Of a stretch of DNA of 41,891 nucleotides, positions 7,890 to 15,011 are shown in pieces. Position numbers and translations under genes: made by a program. The DNA lies in NCBI GenBank assembly GCA_022562155.1, contig JADFPV010000017.1, positions 1-41,891 on the forward strand, in the 5' to 3' direction. The DNA comes from Chloroflexota bacterium. GTDB taxonomy: Bacteria; Chloroflexota; Dehalococcoidia; DSTF01; RBG-16-68-14. Under the pieces are notes generated by a model. It saw nothing but the letters and a program-made list of their open reading frames with translations. It searched no databases and was not told the origin of the DNA. Each line of letters starts with the position of its first letter. The stretch's first letter is position 1.

Positions 7890-9719
7890 ATGTCGGTCTT
7901 GATTGTGGCCCGCGTATTTCGTATTTCATTGGCACTGGGGTTCGTGTTTCTTGCTGCGCTAGCGTTGCCGGACACTACCGAGGCAGCATCCTTCAACGAA
8001 GTCAAAAAACTGCTCGCCTCTGACGCCGAGGCCCAGGACCGCTTCGGCCTTAGTGTGGCGGTCAGCGGAGACATCGCCATCGCGGGAGCATTCACGGAGG
8101 ATGCAGGTGGTGACAGCGCCGGGGCAGCCTACATATTTCAGAGTGACAAGGGTGGCGCGGATAACTGGGGAGAGGTGAAGAAGCTCACGGCCTCTGACGC
8201 TGAGGCTCTTGACCGATTTGGCAACACTGTGGCGGTTAGCGGTGACACCGCCATCGTCGGGGCGGCCTTCGAAGGGGATCTCGAGACAGGGGCAGCCTAT
8301 ATATTCCAGCGTGACCAGGGAGGCGTGGATAACTGGGGCGAGGTGAAGAAGCTCACCGCCTCCGACCCCGAAGCGTTCGACAACTTCGGCAACGATGTGG
8401 CAATCAGCGGCGATATCGTTATCGCGGGCGCTTCTAGGGAGGATGCTGGGGGCGGTGGTGCCGGCGCAGCCTACGTTTTCCACCGCGATCAGGGCGGCGC
8501 GAACAACTGGGGTCAGGTGACGAAGCTCACCGCCTCCGATGCCCAGGCCGGCGACAACTTCGGACGAACCGTTGCGATCGCTGGCGGCAGCGCCGTCGTA
8601 GCCGCAAATTTTGAGGATGAAGGAGGCGCTAGTGCCGGTGCCGCGTACGTCTTCGAGCGCGACCAGGGCGGGCCGAACAACTGGGGCGAGGTGACCAAGC
8701 TCATCGCCTCCGACTCACAGGCCAACGCCATACTCGGCCATGTCGCGATTAGCGGCGATACGATCATGATAGGCTCGCCGGGCAGGGTAGGCTCGCTCGG
8801 CAGCGCGGGCGCCGTCTACGTCTTCGAACGCGACGAAGGTGGTCTGGGCAACTGGGGAGAGGTGAAGAAGCTCACCGCCTCCGATGCTCAGCTCGACGAC
8901 TCGCTCGGCTATGAGACGGCGATCGACGGCGACACAGCGATCGTCGGCGCGCGCCGCGAGGACGCCGCAGGGAACGGGGCCGGTGCCGCCTATGTCTTTG
9001 AGCGCGATCAAGGCGGGCCGAACAACTGGGGTCAGGTGAAAAAGCTCACCGCCTCCGATGCCCAGGCCCTCGACACCTTCGGCATTGGCGTAGCGGTCAG
9101 CGGGCAAACAGCTATCGTGGGCGCGCATCTCGAGAGCGAGGCGGGCGCCAACGCCGGCGCAGCGTACGTGTTTGAAGCGCAAAACACCCCCACAGGAACC
9201 GACGTTGAGGTGGCAGTGGGAAGCGGCGTTACGGTCACATTCCCGACGGTGACTACTGCGGGCGACACGACGGTGACCACAAGTACCGCCGGCCCGCCAC
9301 CGCCCACAGGGTTCAGGATTGTGGGGACCGGACAGCCGGTGTACTACGACATTAATACCAGCGCTAGCTTTACCGGCACCGCGACGGTGTGCATAGAGTA
9401 CGAAGAGCCGCCGGGGAATCAGGGAAACTTGAAACTGCAGAAGTTCAACCCCCCCTTCAAGGACATTACGCAGTCTGTCGATACCGACAACAACATCATC
9501 TGCGGCAAGACGACATCATTTTCGATCTTCGCTATTACGGAACCGCTGCCACCAGATCCTGTCGGTGGCTTTGCGCTGGACGCGGACGCTGGGCTGCGGC
9601 CGCTGGAGTCGCCTGCGTCGTCCAGCCACAGCTTCGGTGTGCTGGCATGGGCCTTCGCGGTAGCGAGCCTCGTCACCTTAGGTTGCGCGGCGTGGTACAC
9701 GCGGAGACGGTTGGCCTAG
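7890..9719 (+). CDS. Secreted, membrane-anchored FG-GAP/integrin-alpha-type seven-repeat propeller protein
   Basis: The protein has 609 residues from ATG 7890, chosen because GAGGGGGAG (7873-7881) precedes it; ATG 7818 is in frame but poorly placed. In order: signal/anchor (about 1-30), seven repeats of about 57 residues with the consensus KLTASDAQA.D.FG..VA.SGDTAIVGA and AGAAYVFERDQGG..NWG, a beta-rich domain with PVYYDINTSASFTGTATVCI, and a C-terminal helix (about 583-605, VLAWAFAVASLVTLGCAAWY) followed by TRRRLA, which looks like a membrane stop. Seven FG-GAP-type repeats predict one closed seven-bladed beta-propeller outside the cell; such domains usually bind ligands or partners. It lies between two copies of a MATE gene end, which suggests it arrived by recombination. 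Confidence 0.85.
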   Translation: MSVLIVARVFRISLALGFVFLAALALPDTTEAASFNEVKKLLASDAEAQDRFGLSVAVSGDIAIAGAFTEDAGGDSAGAAYIFQSDKGGADNWGEVKKLTASDAEALDRFGNTVAVSGDTAIVGAAFEGDLETGAAYIFQRDQGGVDNWGEVKKLTASDPEAFDNFGNDVAISGDIVIAGASREDAGGGGAGAAYVFHRDQGGANNWGQVTKLTASDAQAGDNFGRTVAIAGGSAVVAANFEDEGGASAGAAYVFERDQGGPNNWGEVTKLIASDSQANAILGHVAISGDTIMIGSPGRVGSLGSAGAVYVFERDEGGLGNWGEVKKLTASDAQLDDSLGYETAIDGDTAIVGARREDAAGNGAGAAYVFERDQGGPNNWGQVKKLTASDAQALDTFGIGVAVSGQTAIVGAHLESEAGANAGAAYVFEAQNTPTGTDVEVAVGSGVTVTFPTVTTAGDTTVTTSTAGPPPPTGFRIVGTGQPVYYDINTSASFTGTATVCIEYEEPPGNQGNLKLQKFNPPFKDITQSVDTDNNIICGKTTSFSIFAITEPLPPDPVGGFALDADAGLRPLESPASSSHSFGVLAWAFAVASLVTLGCAAWYTRRRLA

Positions 9720-9738
9720 GCAGCGTTTCCGGGCGGGC
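9719..9738 (+). repeat. 20-bp direct repeat, right copy
   Basis: Identical to 7641-7660. It begins at the last base of the FG-GAP stop codon. Confidence 0.85.
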
Positions 9739-9762
9739 AGCTCCAAGAAGAAGTTAGTCTAA
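9720..9762 (+). pseudogene. Orphan 3' end of a MATE transporter gene
   Basis: From 9721 the frame reads QRFRAGSSKKKLV followed by TAA, against QRFRAGAWKEKVV and TAG at the end of the intact MATE gene. The homology starts abruptly at the FG-GAP stop codon. It is either the original MATE 3' end displaced by an inserted segment, or the last trace of a second tandem MATE gene. Confidence 0.8.
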
Positions 9763-9787
9763 CCCAGGTACTGCTTGTGCTTCCCGA

Positions 9788-10117
9788 CTAGGTTTGGGCC
9801 GGAGCTTCCTTCTGCTCCCCTATCGCGATCTTGTGGCCGTCCGGATCGGCGATAACGAAGTTCAGCAGACCCCAAGGTTCCAGCGTTAGCGGATAGGTGA
9901 CCGTCGCGCCTTGCTCGACGCAGCGGTCGTGAAGCGCCTCGACGCCGGTCACGTAAATGTAACAGCCGTTTACCTGCGGATCGTCGTGCAGGTTTAGCGC
10001 GATCTCGCCGCCACCGGCCGTCAGCAGCGCGAAGTTGGGTGGGTCGCCCATCATCGCTTTGGTCTCGAAGCCCAGCACGTCACGGTGAAACGCCACGCTC
10101 GCTTCGATGTCGCGCAC
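9788..10117 (-). CDS. VOC (glyoxalase/dioxygenase fold) family protein, probably frameshifted at its start
   Basis: The intact frame encodes about 109 residues from GTG 10117: MRDIEASVAFHRDVLGFE, ALLTAGGGEIALNLH and WGLLNFVIADPDGHKIAIGE are typical vicinal-oxygen-chelate repeats. The family normally has a first strand ahead of RDIEAS. That strand is present: the same frame reads FGARPNFNV before it, and MTIDEVETL lies in a frame one base off, starting from GTG 10167, which overlaps the upstream gene's stop as GTGA. A one-base loss near 10140, in a short T run (minus strand), would join them. So either the gene is damaged, or the assembly has an indel and the true CDS is 9788-10167. Metal ligands and substrate cannot be named. 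Confidence 0.8.
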   Translation of the reverse strand: MRDIEASVAFHRDVLGFETKAMMGDPPNFALLTAGGGEIALNLHDDPQVNGCYIYVTGVEALHDRCVEQGATVTYPLTLEPWGLLNFVIADPDGHKIAIGEQKEAPAQT

Positions 10118-10163
10118 GTTGAAGTTGGGCCGCGCGCCGAAAGGGTCTCGACTTCGTCGATGG

Positions 10164-10631
10164 TCACGGCCTCCAGATCTTCGGCTCGGCGCCGGTGACC
10201 AAGTCCTTGAGCGCGTACAACTCGATGCGCCACGGTGTTAGCTTGAGCAGGCCGTACTCCGGATCGTCGGGGCCGGCCTGCCAGATGATCGCCGGGTCGT
10301 AGCCGTACGGCGGCGGCGTATCTTTATAGAGGTTCCATATCCGCAGCTTCTCGACCTGATCGTCCTGCCACTCAGCCTTGGCATCGACGTAGACCTGCTG
10401 GTGCTCCTGATCCCAGTAGCTAACCGAGAGGTAAGGGTTGGCGGCCAGGTGCTTCTCTTTCAGCGAGTGCCTGCCCGTGGCGATCCAGCCCGTCGAGCCT
10501 TCCCAGATCGGATGCAGGATGCGCGTGCGCGGGCGGCCTTGCCGGTCGACCGTCGCGACCGTGCACCAGACGATGCGGGAAACACGGGCGTTGAACTCCT
10601 CTTCGATCTCAGCGAACGACGCGACGTCCAA
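10164..10631 (-). CDS. Pyridoxamine 5'-phosphate oxidase-like flavin/F420 split-barrel protein
   Basis: A 155-residue split-barrel protein of the PNPOx-like superfamily: TVATVDRQGRPRTRILHPIW is the usual first strand pair, and GWIATGRHSLKEKHLAANPY is the cofactor-phosphate region. Members bind FMN, F420 or haem; the cofactor cannot be decided here. It starts at TTG 10631, one base after the stop of the alpha/beta hydrolase, and its TGA overlaps a GTG that would start the VOC gene. This packing suggests translational coupling along a four-gene operon (FAD enzyme, hydrolase, this protein, VOC). Confidence 0.85.
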   Translation of the reverse strand: MDVASFAEIEEEFNARVSRIVWCTVATVDRQGRPRTRILHPIWEGSTGWIATGRHSLKEKHLAANPYLSVSYWDQEHQQVYVDAKAEWQDDQVEKLRIWNLYKDTPPPYGYDPAIIWQAGPDDPEYGLLKLTPWRIELYALKDLVTGAEPKIWRP

Positions 10632-10632
10632 A

Positions 10633-11481
10633 CTAGCCTCCGTACTGCTTGAGATGCTTCGTGATTGGCCCGATGACCTTGTCGAACGCCTCCTGGATGA
10701 TCCAATGGCCGGCGTCCAAGTCGATGAACTCGTACGGCCCGGTCATGTACTGCGCCGTTCCCTCCGCCGCGACACGGCCGATCGCCATGTCCTGGTTTCC
10801 CCAAATGAAGAGCGTCGGCGTCGCGACGGGGCCCCACTGGCTGCCGTCGTCCTGGTCGGGCCGGATGCCCTCGCTGCCACGGTAGTAGTTAAGCGCCGCG
10901 GTCAGCGCGCCTTCTTGCGAGATCACGGCGATCGTCTCGTCTATTTCGTCCTGTGTGTGCGTTTCGGCGAACAAACCGCGGACCGCGGCGTAGTCGTTCG
11001 CGGAAAGGGCGGTCTCGGCGGTGCCCTCCTGCCGGAAGAGGTTGATGTAACCGCTCTTCTCGCCCTGCTCCTTGTTCTCCCTGATAGCCGTGCCGAACGA
11101 ACGGATATGTGGTATCGAAAGCGACGTCCAGCTCGTGACCCGTTCCGGTGTAATACCGACGGTCGCCCAGCCGACAAGAGCACCCCAGTCATGTCCAATA
11201 AGGTGCGCCTGCTCCCAGCCCATCGCCTCCATGAAGCCGGCCGCGTCCGACGCGAGCGTTGTGTAGTTATAGGCGCTGACCTCTTTGGGTCGCGCACCCG
11301 GGCTGTAGCCGCGCTGATCAGGCGCCAGACAGTGGTATCCGTCGTCCGCTAACTTCTCCATCAGCGGCTCCCACATTCGCGACGTCTTCGGGAAGCCGTG
11401 GAGCAATAGCAGCGGCTCCCCTTCCCCATGCTCCCGTGCCTTGAACGTGAAGCCGTTCGCCTCTATCTCTCGGCTCTGCAC
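10633..11481 (-). CDS. Alpha/beta hydrolase, epoxide-hydrolase/dehalogenase-like
   Basis: A 282-residue alpha/beta hydrolase. It shows the oxyanion motif LLLLHGFPKTS, the nucleophile elbow GHDWGALVG with Asp98 in place of Ser (as in epoxide hydrolases and haloalkane dehalogenases), an acid in FIWGNQDMAIG and a late His in DAGHWIIQE. An Asp nucleophile points to an alkyl-enzyme ester mechanism; the substrate is unknown. GTG 11481 overlaps the TAG of the preceding FAD gene by one base (TAGTG). Neighbouring a flavin monooxygenase, it could open an epoxide made by that enzyme; this is inference from context. Confidence 0.88.
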   Translation of the reverse strand: MQSREIEANGFTFKAREHGEGEPLLLLHGFPKTSRMWEPLMEKLADDGYHCLAPDQRGYSPGARPKEVSAYNYTTLASDAAGFMEAMGWEQAHLIGHDWGALVGWATVGITPERVTSWTSLSIPHIRSFGTAIRENKEQGEKSGYINLFRQEGTAETALSANDYAAVRGLFAETHTQDEIDETIAVISQEGALTAALNYYRGSEGIRPDQDDGSQWGPVATPTLFIWGNQDMAIGRVAAEGTAQYMTGPYEFIDLDAGHWIIQEAFDKVIGPITKHLKQYGG

Positions 11482-12593
11482 TATACTCCCGCTCCTTCCG
11501 GCATCATCGCCTGCAGGGCCTCGCCGAAGCTCACGAACAGATCAGGCTGCGGCATTTCCTCCATTCTCGCGAGGCTGGTCGTGAACTCGTAGAGCGGCAT
11601 CGCGATCTCGTTACGCTTTGCTTCGTAGTCCGCCATCGCTTCGTCGATCGGCCGCTTGCCGGAAAAGGCCAGATCGATGGCTTCGACGAGCAGCTCCAGG
11701 TCGCGAAACGCGTCCGTGATGCCGAGGCCGGTTCCGAAGTCGCGATGGTAACCGGCGTCTCCGACGAGCGCCCAGCCGGGGCCGTACGGCTTGCGGAAAA
11801 AGTTGGGCTGGTCGGCGGTGCCGACGAACTTCGTCTCGCGCTTCCCCGCCTTCACACGCTCTCCCAAATCTCCAGCCCGCTCCAGTATCTTCATGTAGTT
11901 GCCTTCGATGTCTTTGCGGAACTCATGGAAGTCGTCGATACGGCCACCAACGGCGACACAGGACATCTCGTCGTTCGTGGGGAAGGCGAGGATGCCGTTG
12001 CCGGAAAGCATATACAGCTCTGCTCCTTCCAGCGGAACATTGCTCCAGTAGGCGTAATAGCCATAGCTGAGCGTAGGAATCGTGTTGTACTCCGGCGCCT
12101 CGACCTCCTTCGCCACAATCGACCGCATGCCGTCGGCGCCGATGACGATCTTCGCTTCTTCGGTAGCATCGCCGCCCCTGATTCCGGTCACCCGTTCGCC
12201 GTCTCTCGTCAGCTCCTTGACGGAGAAGCCTTCGCGCAGCTCCGCGCCCGCCTCGACGGCGGCGTCGACGAGCACCTTGTCGAGCACGGTGCGGCGCGGG
12301 CAGAGCGCCTTCATCGGCGGTGCGTCGGGTGGCGGCGGCGGCGCGGCGACGGGTGGTTCGCCCATAAAGCTGGTGATCTTGGTGATGAGCGGTGCGTTGG
12401 TCTCCAGCACGCTATCGAGGAGCCCCCAGCGTTCCAGGCGCGCTACGCCCGGCGGGTGGATGTAGTGCGTCGACATGATGTCGCTGGGAAACGACGACTT
12501 GTCGACCAGCAGCACGTTGTAGCCCTTGCGGGCCAGCAGCATGGCTGTCGGCGAACCGGCGCAGCGTGCGCCAACGACGATGGCATCGTACAT
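11481..12593 (-). CDS. FAD-dependent oxidoreductase / monooxygenase (geranylgeranyl-reductase-like group)
   Basis: The protein has 370 residues from ATG 12593, chosen because GGAGGT lies five bases upstream; a longer in-frame start at 12638 is less likely. The N-terminus is a Rossmann FAD site (YDAIVVGARCAGSPTAMLLA), followed by IVIGADGMRSIVA (second FAD motif) and LVGDAGYHRDFGTGLGI (GD motif binding the ribityl chain), the order seen in group A flavin monooxygenases and related reductases. It is the first gene of the four-gene operon. The reaction is not predictable beyond NAD(P)H- or electron-donor-dependent redox chemistry on a small organic molecule. Confidence 0.88.
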   Translation of the reverse strand: MYDAIVVGARCAGSPTAMLLARKGYNVLLVDKSSFPSDIMSTHYIHPPGVARLERWGLLDSVLETNAPLITKITSFMGEPPVAAPPPPPDAPPMKALCPRRTVLDKVLVDAAVEAGAELREGFSVKELTRDGERVTGIRGGDATEEAKIVIGADGMRSIVAKEVEAPEYNTIPTLSYGYYAYWSNVPLEGAELYMLSGNGILAFPTNDEMSCVAVGGRIDDFHEFRKDIEGNYMKILERAGDLGERVKAGKRETKFVGTADQPNFFRKPYGPGWALVGDAGYHRDFGTGLGITDAFRDLELLVEAIDLAFSGKRPIDEAMADYEAKRNEIAMPLYEFTTSLARMEEMPQPDLFVSFGEALQAMMPEGAGV

Positions 12594-12743
12594 GGGGACC
12601 TCCATAGGAATCGCAGCTTTGACGGGCCATGGTAACACACCTGTTGAAAGACATATGCGACCTACTTAACGCTAGGCCCTACTACCATGCTGTGGCCGCT
12701 GCTACGCTGCCAGAAAGCCCGCAAATACCTGAAAGGCACGTCT

Positions 12744-13853
12744 GTGTCCTTCGTTCTCTTCATTCTCAGCAACCTCATGCGGCAGAAAATCCGCACCGGC
12801 CTCACCGTGTTGGGCATCAGCATCGGCATCACAGCGGTCGTGGCGCTCGGCATCTTCGTGCACAGCGCAAAAGTGGCAACAGAGGGGCTGATCCAGGCTG
12901 GCGGCTCGGACTTCATCATCGGGCGGGATGGCAGCGCAGACCTGACGTTGAGTACGGTCACCGAAGATGAGATTGCCGCAGTAAGCGCGTACGAAGAGGT
13001 CGAGTACGTGACTGGGGCGCTGATCGCCATCTTCGGCGTCGGCTCCAGCCCGTTCTTTCTCCAATTCGGGATCGAGCCAGAGGCGCTGGATTTCTTTGAG
13101 GTGGAGATACTGGAAGGCACTCGCCTCTCTCCGGGCGCTACCGACGAAATGCTCCTCGGCAATTCGTCATCCGTTGGCGCGGATCTGGGCGACACGATTG
13201 AAATCCGCGACCTCGAGTTCACCGTCGTCGGGATCTACGATACGGGCGCGAGCATGCTGGATGGCGGAGCGATCCTGCCCCTCGCGGCCGTGCAGGAGTA
13301 CGAGCGAAAGCCCAACATTGTCACGATCGCCTTCGTGCGCACGCGGCCTGGCACGGACATCGAGAGCCTGAAGGCAAGGATCGAGGACGACTATCCGAAT
13401 CTGGCCGCGGCCGCGACCCTGGACGAAGTGGGCGACATCGACCAGGGCACCCAGATTCTGGACGCCGTGGAGCTGGGGATCAGCGCCATCGCGATCTTCA
13501 TCGGCGGCATTGCTGTCATGAACACCATGGTGATGGCCGTCTTCGAGCGCACTCGAGAATTCGGCATCCTGCGTGCACTCGGCTGGCGCACCCGGCGCAT
13601 CATCCAGATGGTGATCGGCGAATCGCTCCTGCTGTGCCTGATTGCAGCCGCAGCCGGCTCCCTGCTTGCCATCGGGCTCACGCAGCTCGTCATCCTGTTT
13701 CCAGCCGTCAGCTCGTTCATCGAGATCGAGTACACGTTGAACGTCTTCCTTCGCGGCTTGATCGTCGGCGTGAGCGTTGGCCTGCTAGGCGCGATCTATC
13801 CCGCCTATCGCGCCGCTCGGCTCTCGCCGGCGCAGGCCATCCGTTATGAATGA
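12744..13853 (+). CDS. ABC transporter permease, MacB/FtsX/LolE type
   Basis: About 369 residues. The N-terminal helix region (SNLMRQKIRTGLTVLGISIG), a periplasmic MacB-like domain (about 60-240), then three C-terminal helices (AIAIFIGGIAVMNTMVMAVF; ESLLLCLIAAAAGSLLAIGL; LRGLIVGVSVGLLGAIYPAY) give the four-helix mechanotransmission type. GTG 12744 with AAAGG seven bases before it is preferred over ATG 12687, which has no ribosome site and would add 19 charged residues; both are possible. It overlaps the ATPase gene by eight bases. Such pairs move lipoproteins, peptides or drugs across the envelope without using the permease as a conventional importer. Confidence 0.9.
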   Translation: MSFVLFILSNLMRQKIRTGLTVLGISIGITAVVALGIFVHSAKVATEGLIQAGGSDFIIGRDGSADLTLSTVTEDEIAAVSAYEEVEYVTGALIAIFGVGSSPFFLQFGIEPEALDFFEVEILEGTRLSPGATDEMLLGNSSSVGADLGDTIEIRDLEFTVVGIYDTGASMLDGGAILPLAAVQEYERKPNIVTIAFVRTRPGTDIESLKARIEDDYPNLAAAATLDEVGDIDQGTQILDAVELGISAIAIFIGGIAVMNTMVMAVFERTREFGILRALGWRTRRIIQMVIGESLLLCLIAAAAGSLLAIGLTQLVILFPAVSSFIEIEYTLNVFLRGLIVGVSVGLLGAIYPAYRAARLSPAQAIRYE

Positions 13854-14529
13854 CCAAGCGCCCGTCATCGATGTCCGCGATGTCGTGAAGACATTCGACA
13901 AGGGCCTTACGCGCGCGCTGGACGGCGTGACGCTGAGCATAGACAAGGGTGAGTTCGTCTCGATTACGGGCCCCTCCGGCTGCGGCAAGTCGACGCTGCT
14001 GCACGCGATCGCGGCGCTGGAGAAGCCAGACTCAGGCGAGATCTACATCAACGGCGAGGAGATCACCAGCAAGCGCGACCTTAGCCGCTACCGGGCACGG
14101 ACGATCGGGTTGGTCTTTCAGCTCCACAACCTGCTGCCCAACCTCTCGGCGTCCGAGAACGTGCAGGTCCCGATGTACGAGATCAGCATCTCGCCTCGGG
14201 AGCGCAGGAAGCGCGCCGATGAGCTGCTGGGCCTGGTGTCGCTCCAGGGCAAAGAGAAGAAGCGTCCGACGCAGCTCTCAGGTGGCGAACGCCAGCGCGT
14301 CGCGGTCGCTCGGGCGCTGAGCAACGGCCCGCCGATCATCCTCGCTGACGAACCGACGGGCAACCTGGACTCGAAAGCCAGTCTACAGGTGATCGAGTTG
14401 CTCAAGAACATCCAGCGCGAGCAGGGCGTGACACTGGTACTGGTCACGCACAATGCCAGCATCGCCGAGGCCGCGGACCGCGCCGTCCATATGCTGGACG
14501 GACGCATCGAATCTAAAGCCGAGGATTAG
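13846..14529 (+). CDS. ABC transporter ATP-binding protein, LolD/MacB type
   Basis: A 227-residue ATPase. Walker A GPSGCGKSTLLH (about 42-53), Q-loop QLHNLLPNLSASENV, signature LSGGERQRVAVARAL, Walker B IILADEPTGNLD and the switch His in LVLVTHNASIAEAAD are all present, and the wording matches the LolD/MacB subfamily. It starts inside the permease 3' end (ATG 13846), consistent with coupled expression and a permease dimer plus ATPase dimer complex. The gene ends 29 bp before tmRNA, whose promoter must overlap this end. Confidence 0.95.
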   Translation: MNDQAPVIDVRDVVKTFDKGLTRALDGVTLSIDKGEFVSITGPSGCGKSTLLHAIAALEKPDSGEIYINGEEITSKRDLSRYRARTIGLVFQLHNLLPNLSASENVQVPMYEISISPRERRKRADELLGLVSLQGKEKKRPTQLSGGERQRVAVARALSNGPPIILADEPTGNLDSKASLQVIELLKNIQREQGVTLVLVTHNASIAEAADRAVHMLDGRIESKAED

Positions 14530-14558
14530 ATTCGACCTGGTATACTGCAAGCAGCACT

Positions 14559-14909
14559 GGGGACGAAAGGCTTCGACAGTGAAGCGCGAACCTGAGGTGC
14601 AGGTCGAGGTGCCGTTTCCTCGTAAAACTGGCGGCAGCCTTTTAACAGGCGAACGTGAATTCGCCCTCGCTGCGTAACTAACGTAGTGACGTTGCCCACA
14701 GGCCTCCCTCCGACGGGCAGTGGTGCGGCGCCGATTAGCCGGAGTGCTGCGGTTTGACGCCGATACTGGCCGCCTAAGACTATCGGCTCTGTGCGGTGGA
14801 GTCGTGCCGGCGACGGCCCGCCGTACGAGAATTAATGCCGGACATGCCTGTAGTACCTCAGGCAGGCCCTTCTCTGGACGGGGAGTTCGATTCTCCCCCG
14901 TCTCCACCA
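14559..14909 (+). ncRNA. ssrA: Transfer-messenger RNA (tmRNA)
   Basis: The 5' end GGGGACGAAAGGCTTCGAC is the tmRNA signature. The acceptor arm GGGGACG (14559-14565) pairs with CGTCTCC (14899-14905), followed by A and an encoded CCA (14907-14909). The T arm GGGGAG-TTCGATT-CTCCCC is canonical. The tag frame ends GEREFALAA then TAA at 14675-14677, so the degradation tag is probably (A)GEREFALAA; the ALAA end is the usual protease signal. TATACT (14541-14546) is a -10 candidate. tmRNA rescues stalled ribosomes with SmpB. The last 18 bases recur exactly 2.8 kb downstream. Confidence 0.96.
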
Positions 14910-14910
14910 G
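14893..14910 (+). repeat. 18-bp direct repeat at tmRNA 3' end (left attachment-site-like copy)
   Basis: CTCCCCCGTCTCCACCAG covers the T-arm edge, acceptor strand and CCA of tmRNA plus one base. A perfect copy is at 17694-17711. tmRNA 3' ends are well-known integration targets of phages and islands. Confidence 0.85.
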
Positions 14911-14953
14911 TATGCACGGAGTCTTGAGGCCGTTTGGCGGCTTCGGAGGTTTC

Positions 14954-14983
14954 TTGTTCTCGCTCTCGTTTGACTGTCATACT
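14954..14983 (+). promoter_or_regulatory. Promoter candidate of the RCC1-repeat gene
   Basis: TTGTTC (14954-14959), 18-bp spacer, CATACT (14978-14983), about 28 bp before the start codon. The -10 is identical to that of the FG-GAP gene. It would let the inserted segment be expressed independently of tmRNA transcription. Confidence 0.45.
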
Positions 14984-15011
14984 CCGTCCACCACAGCAGG
15001 AGAAGGCATGC

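Noticed and set aside
14453-14677. A 74-codon open frame ending GEREFALAA
   Set aside because: It runs through the ABC ATPase end and tmRNA body; only the last codons are translated, as the tmRNA tag.
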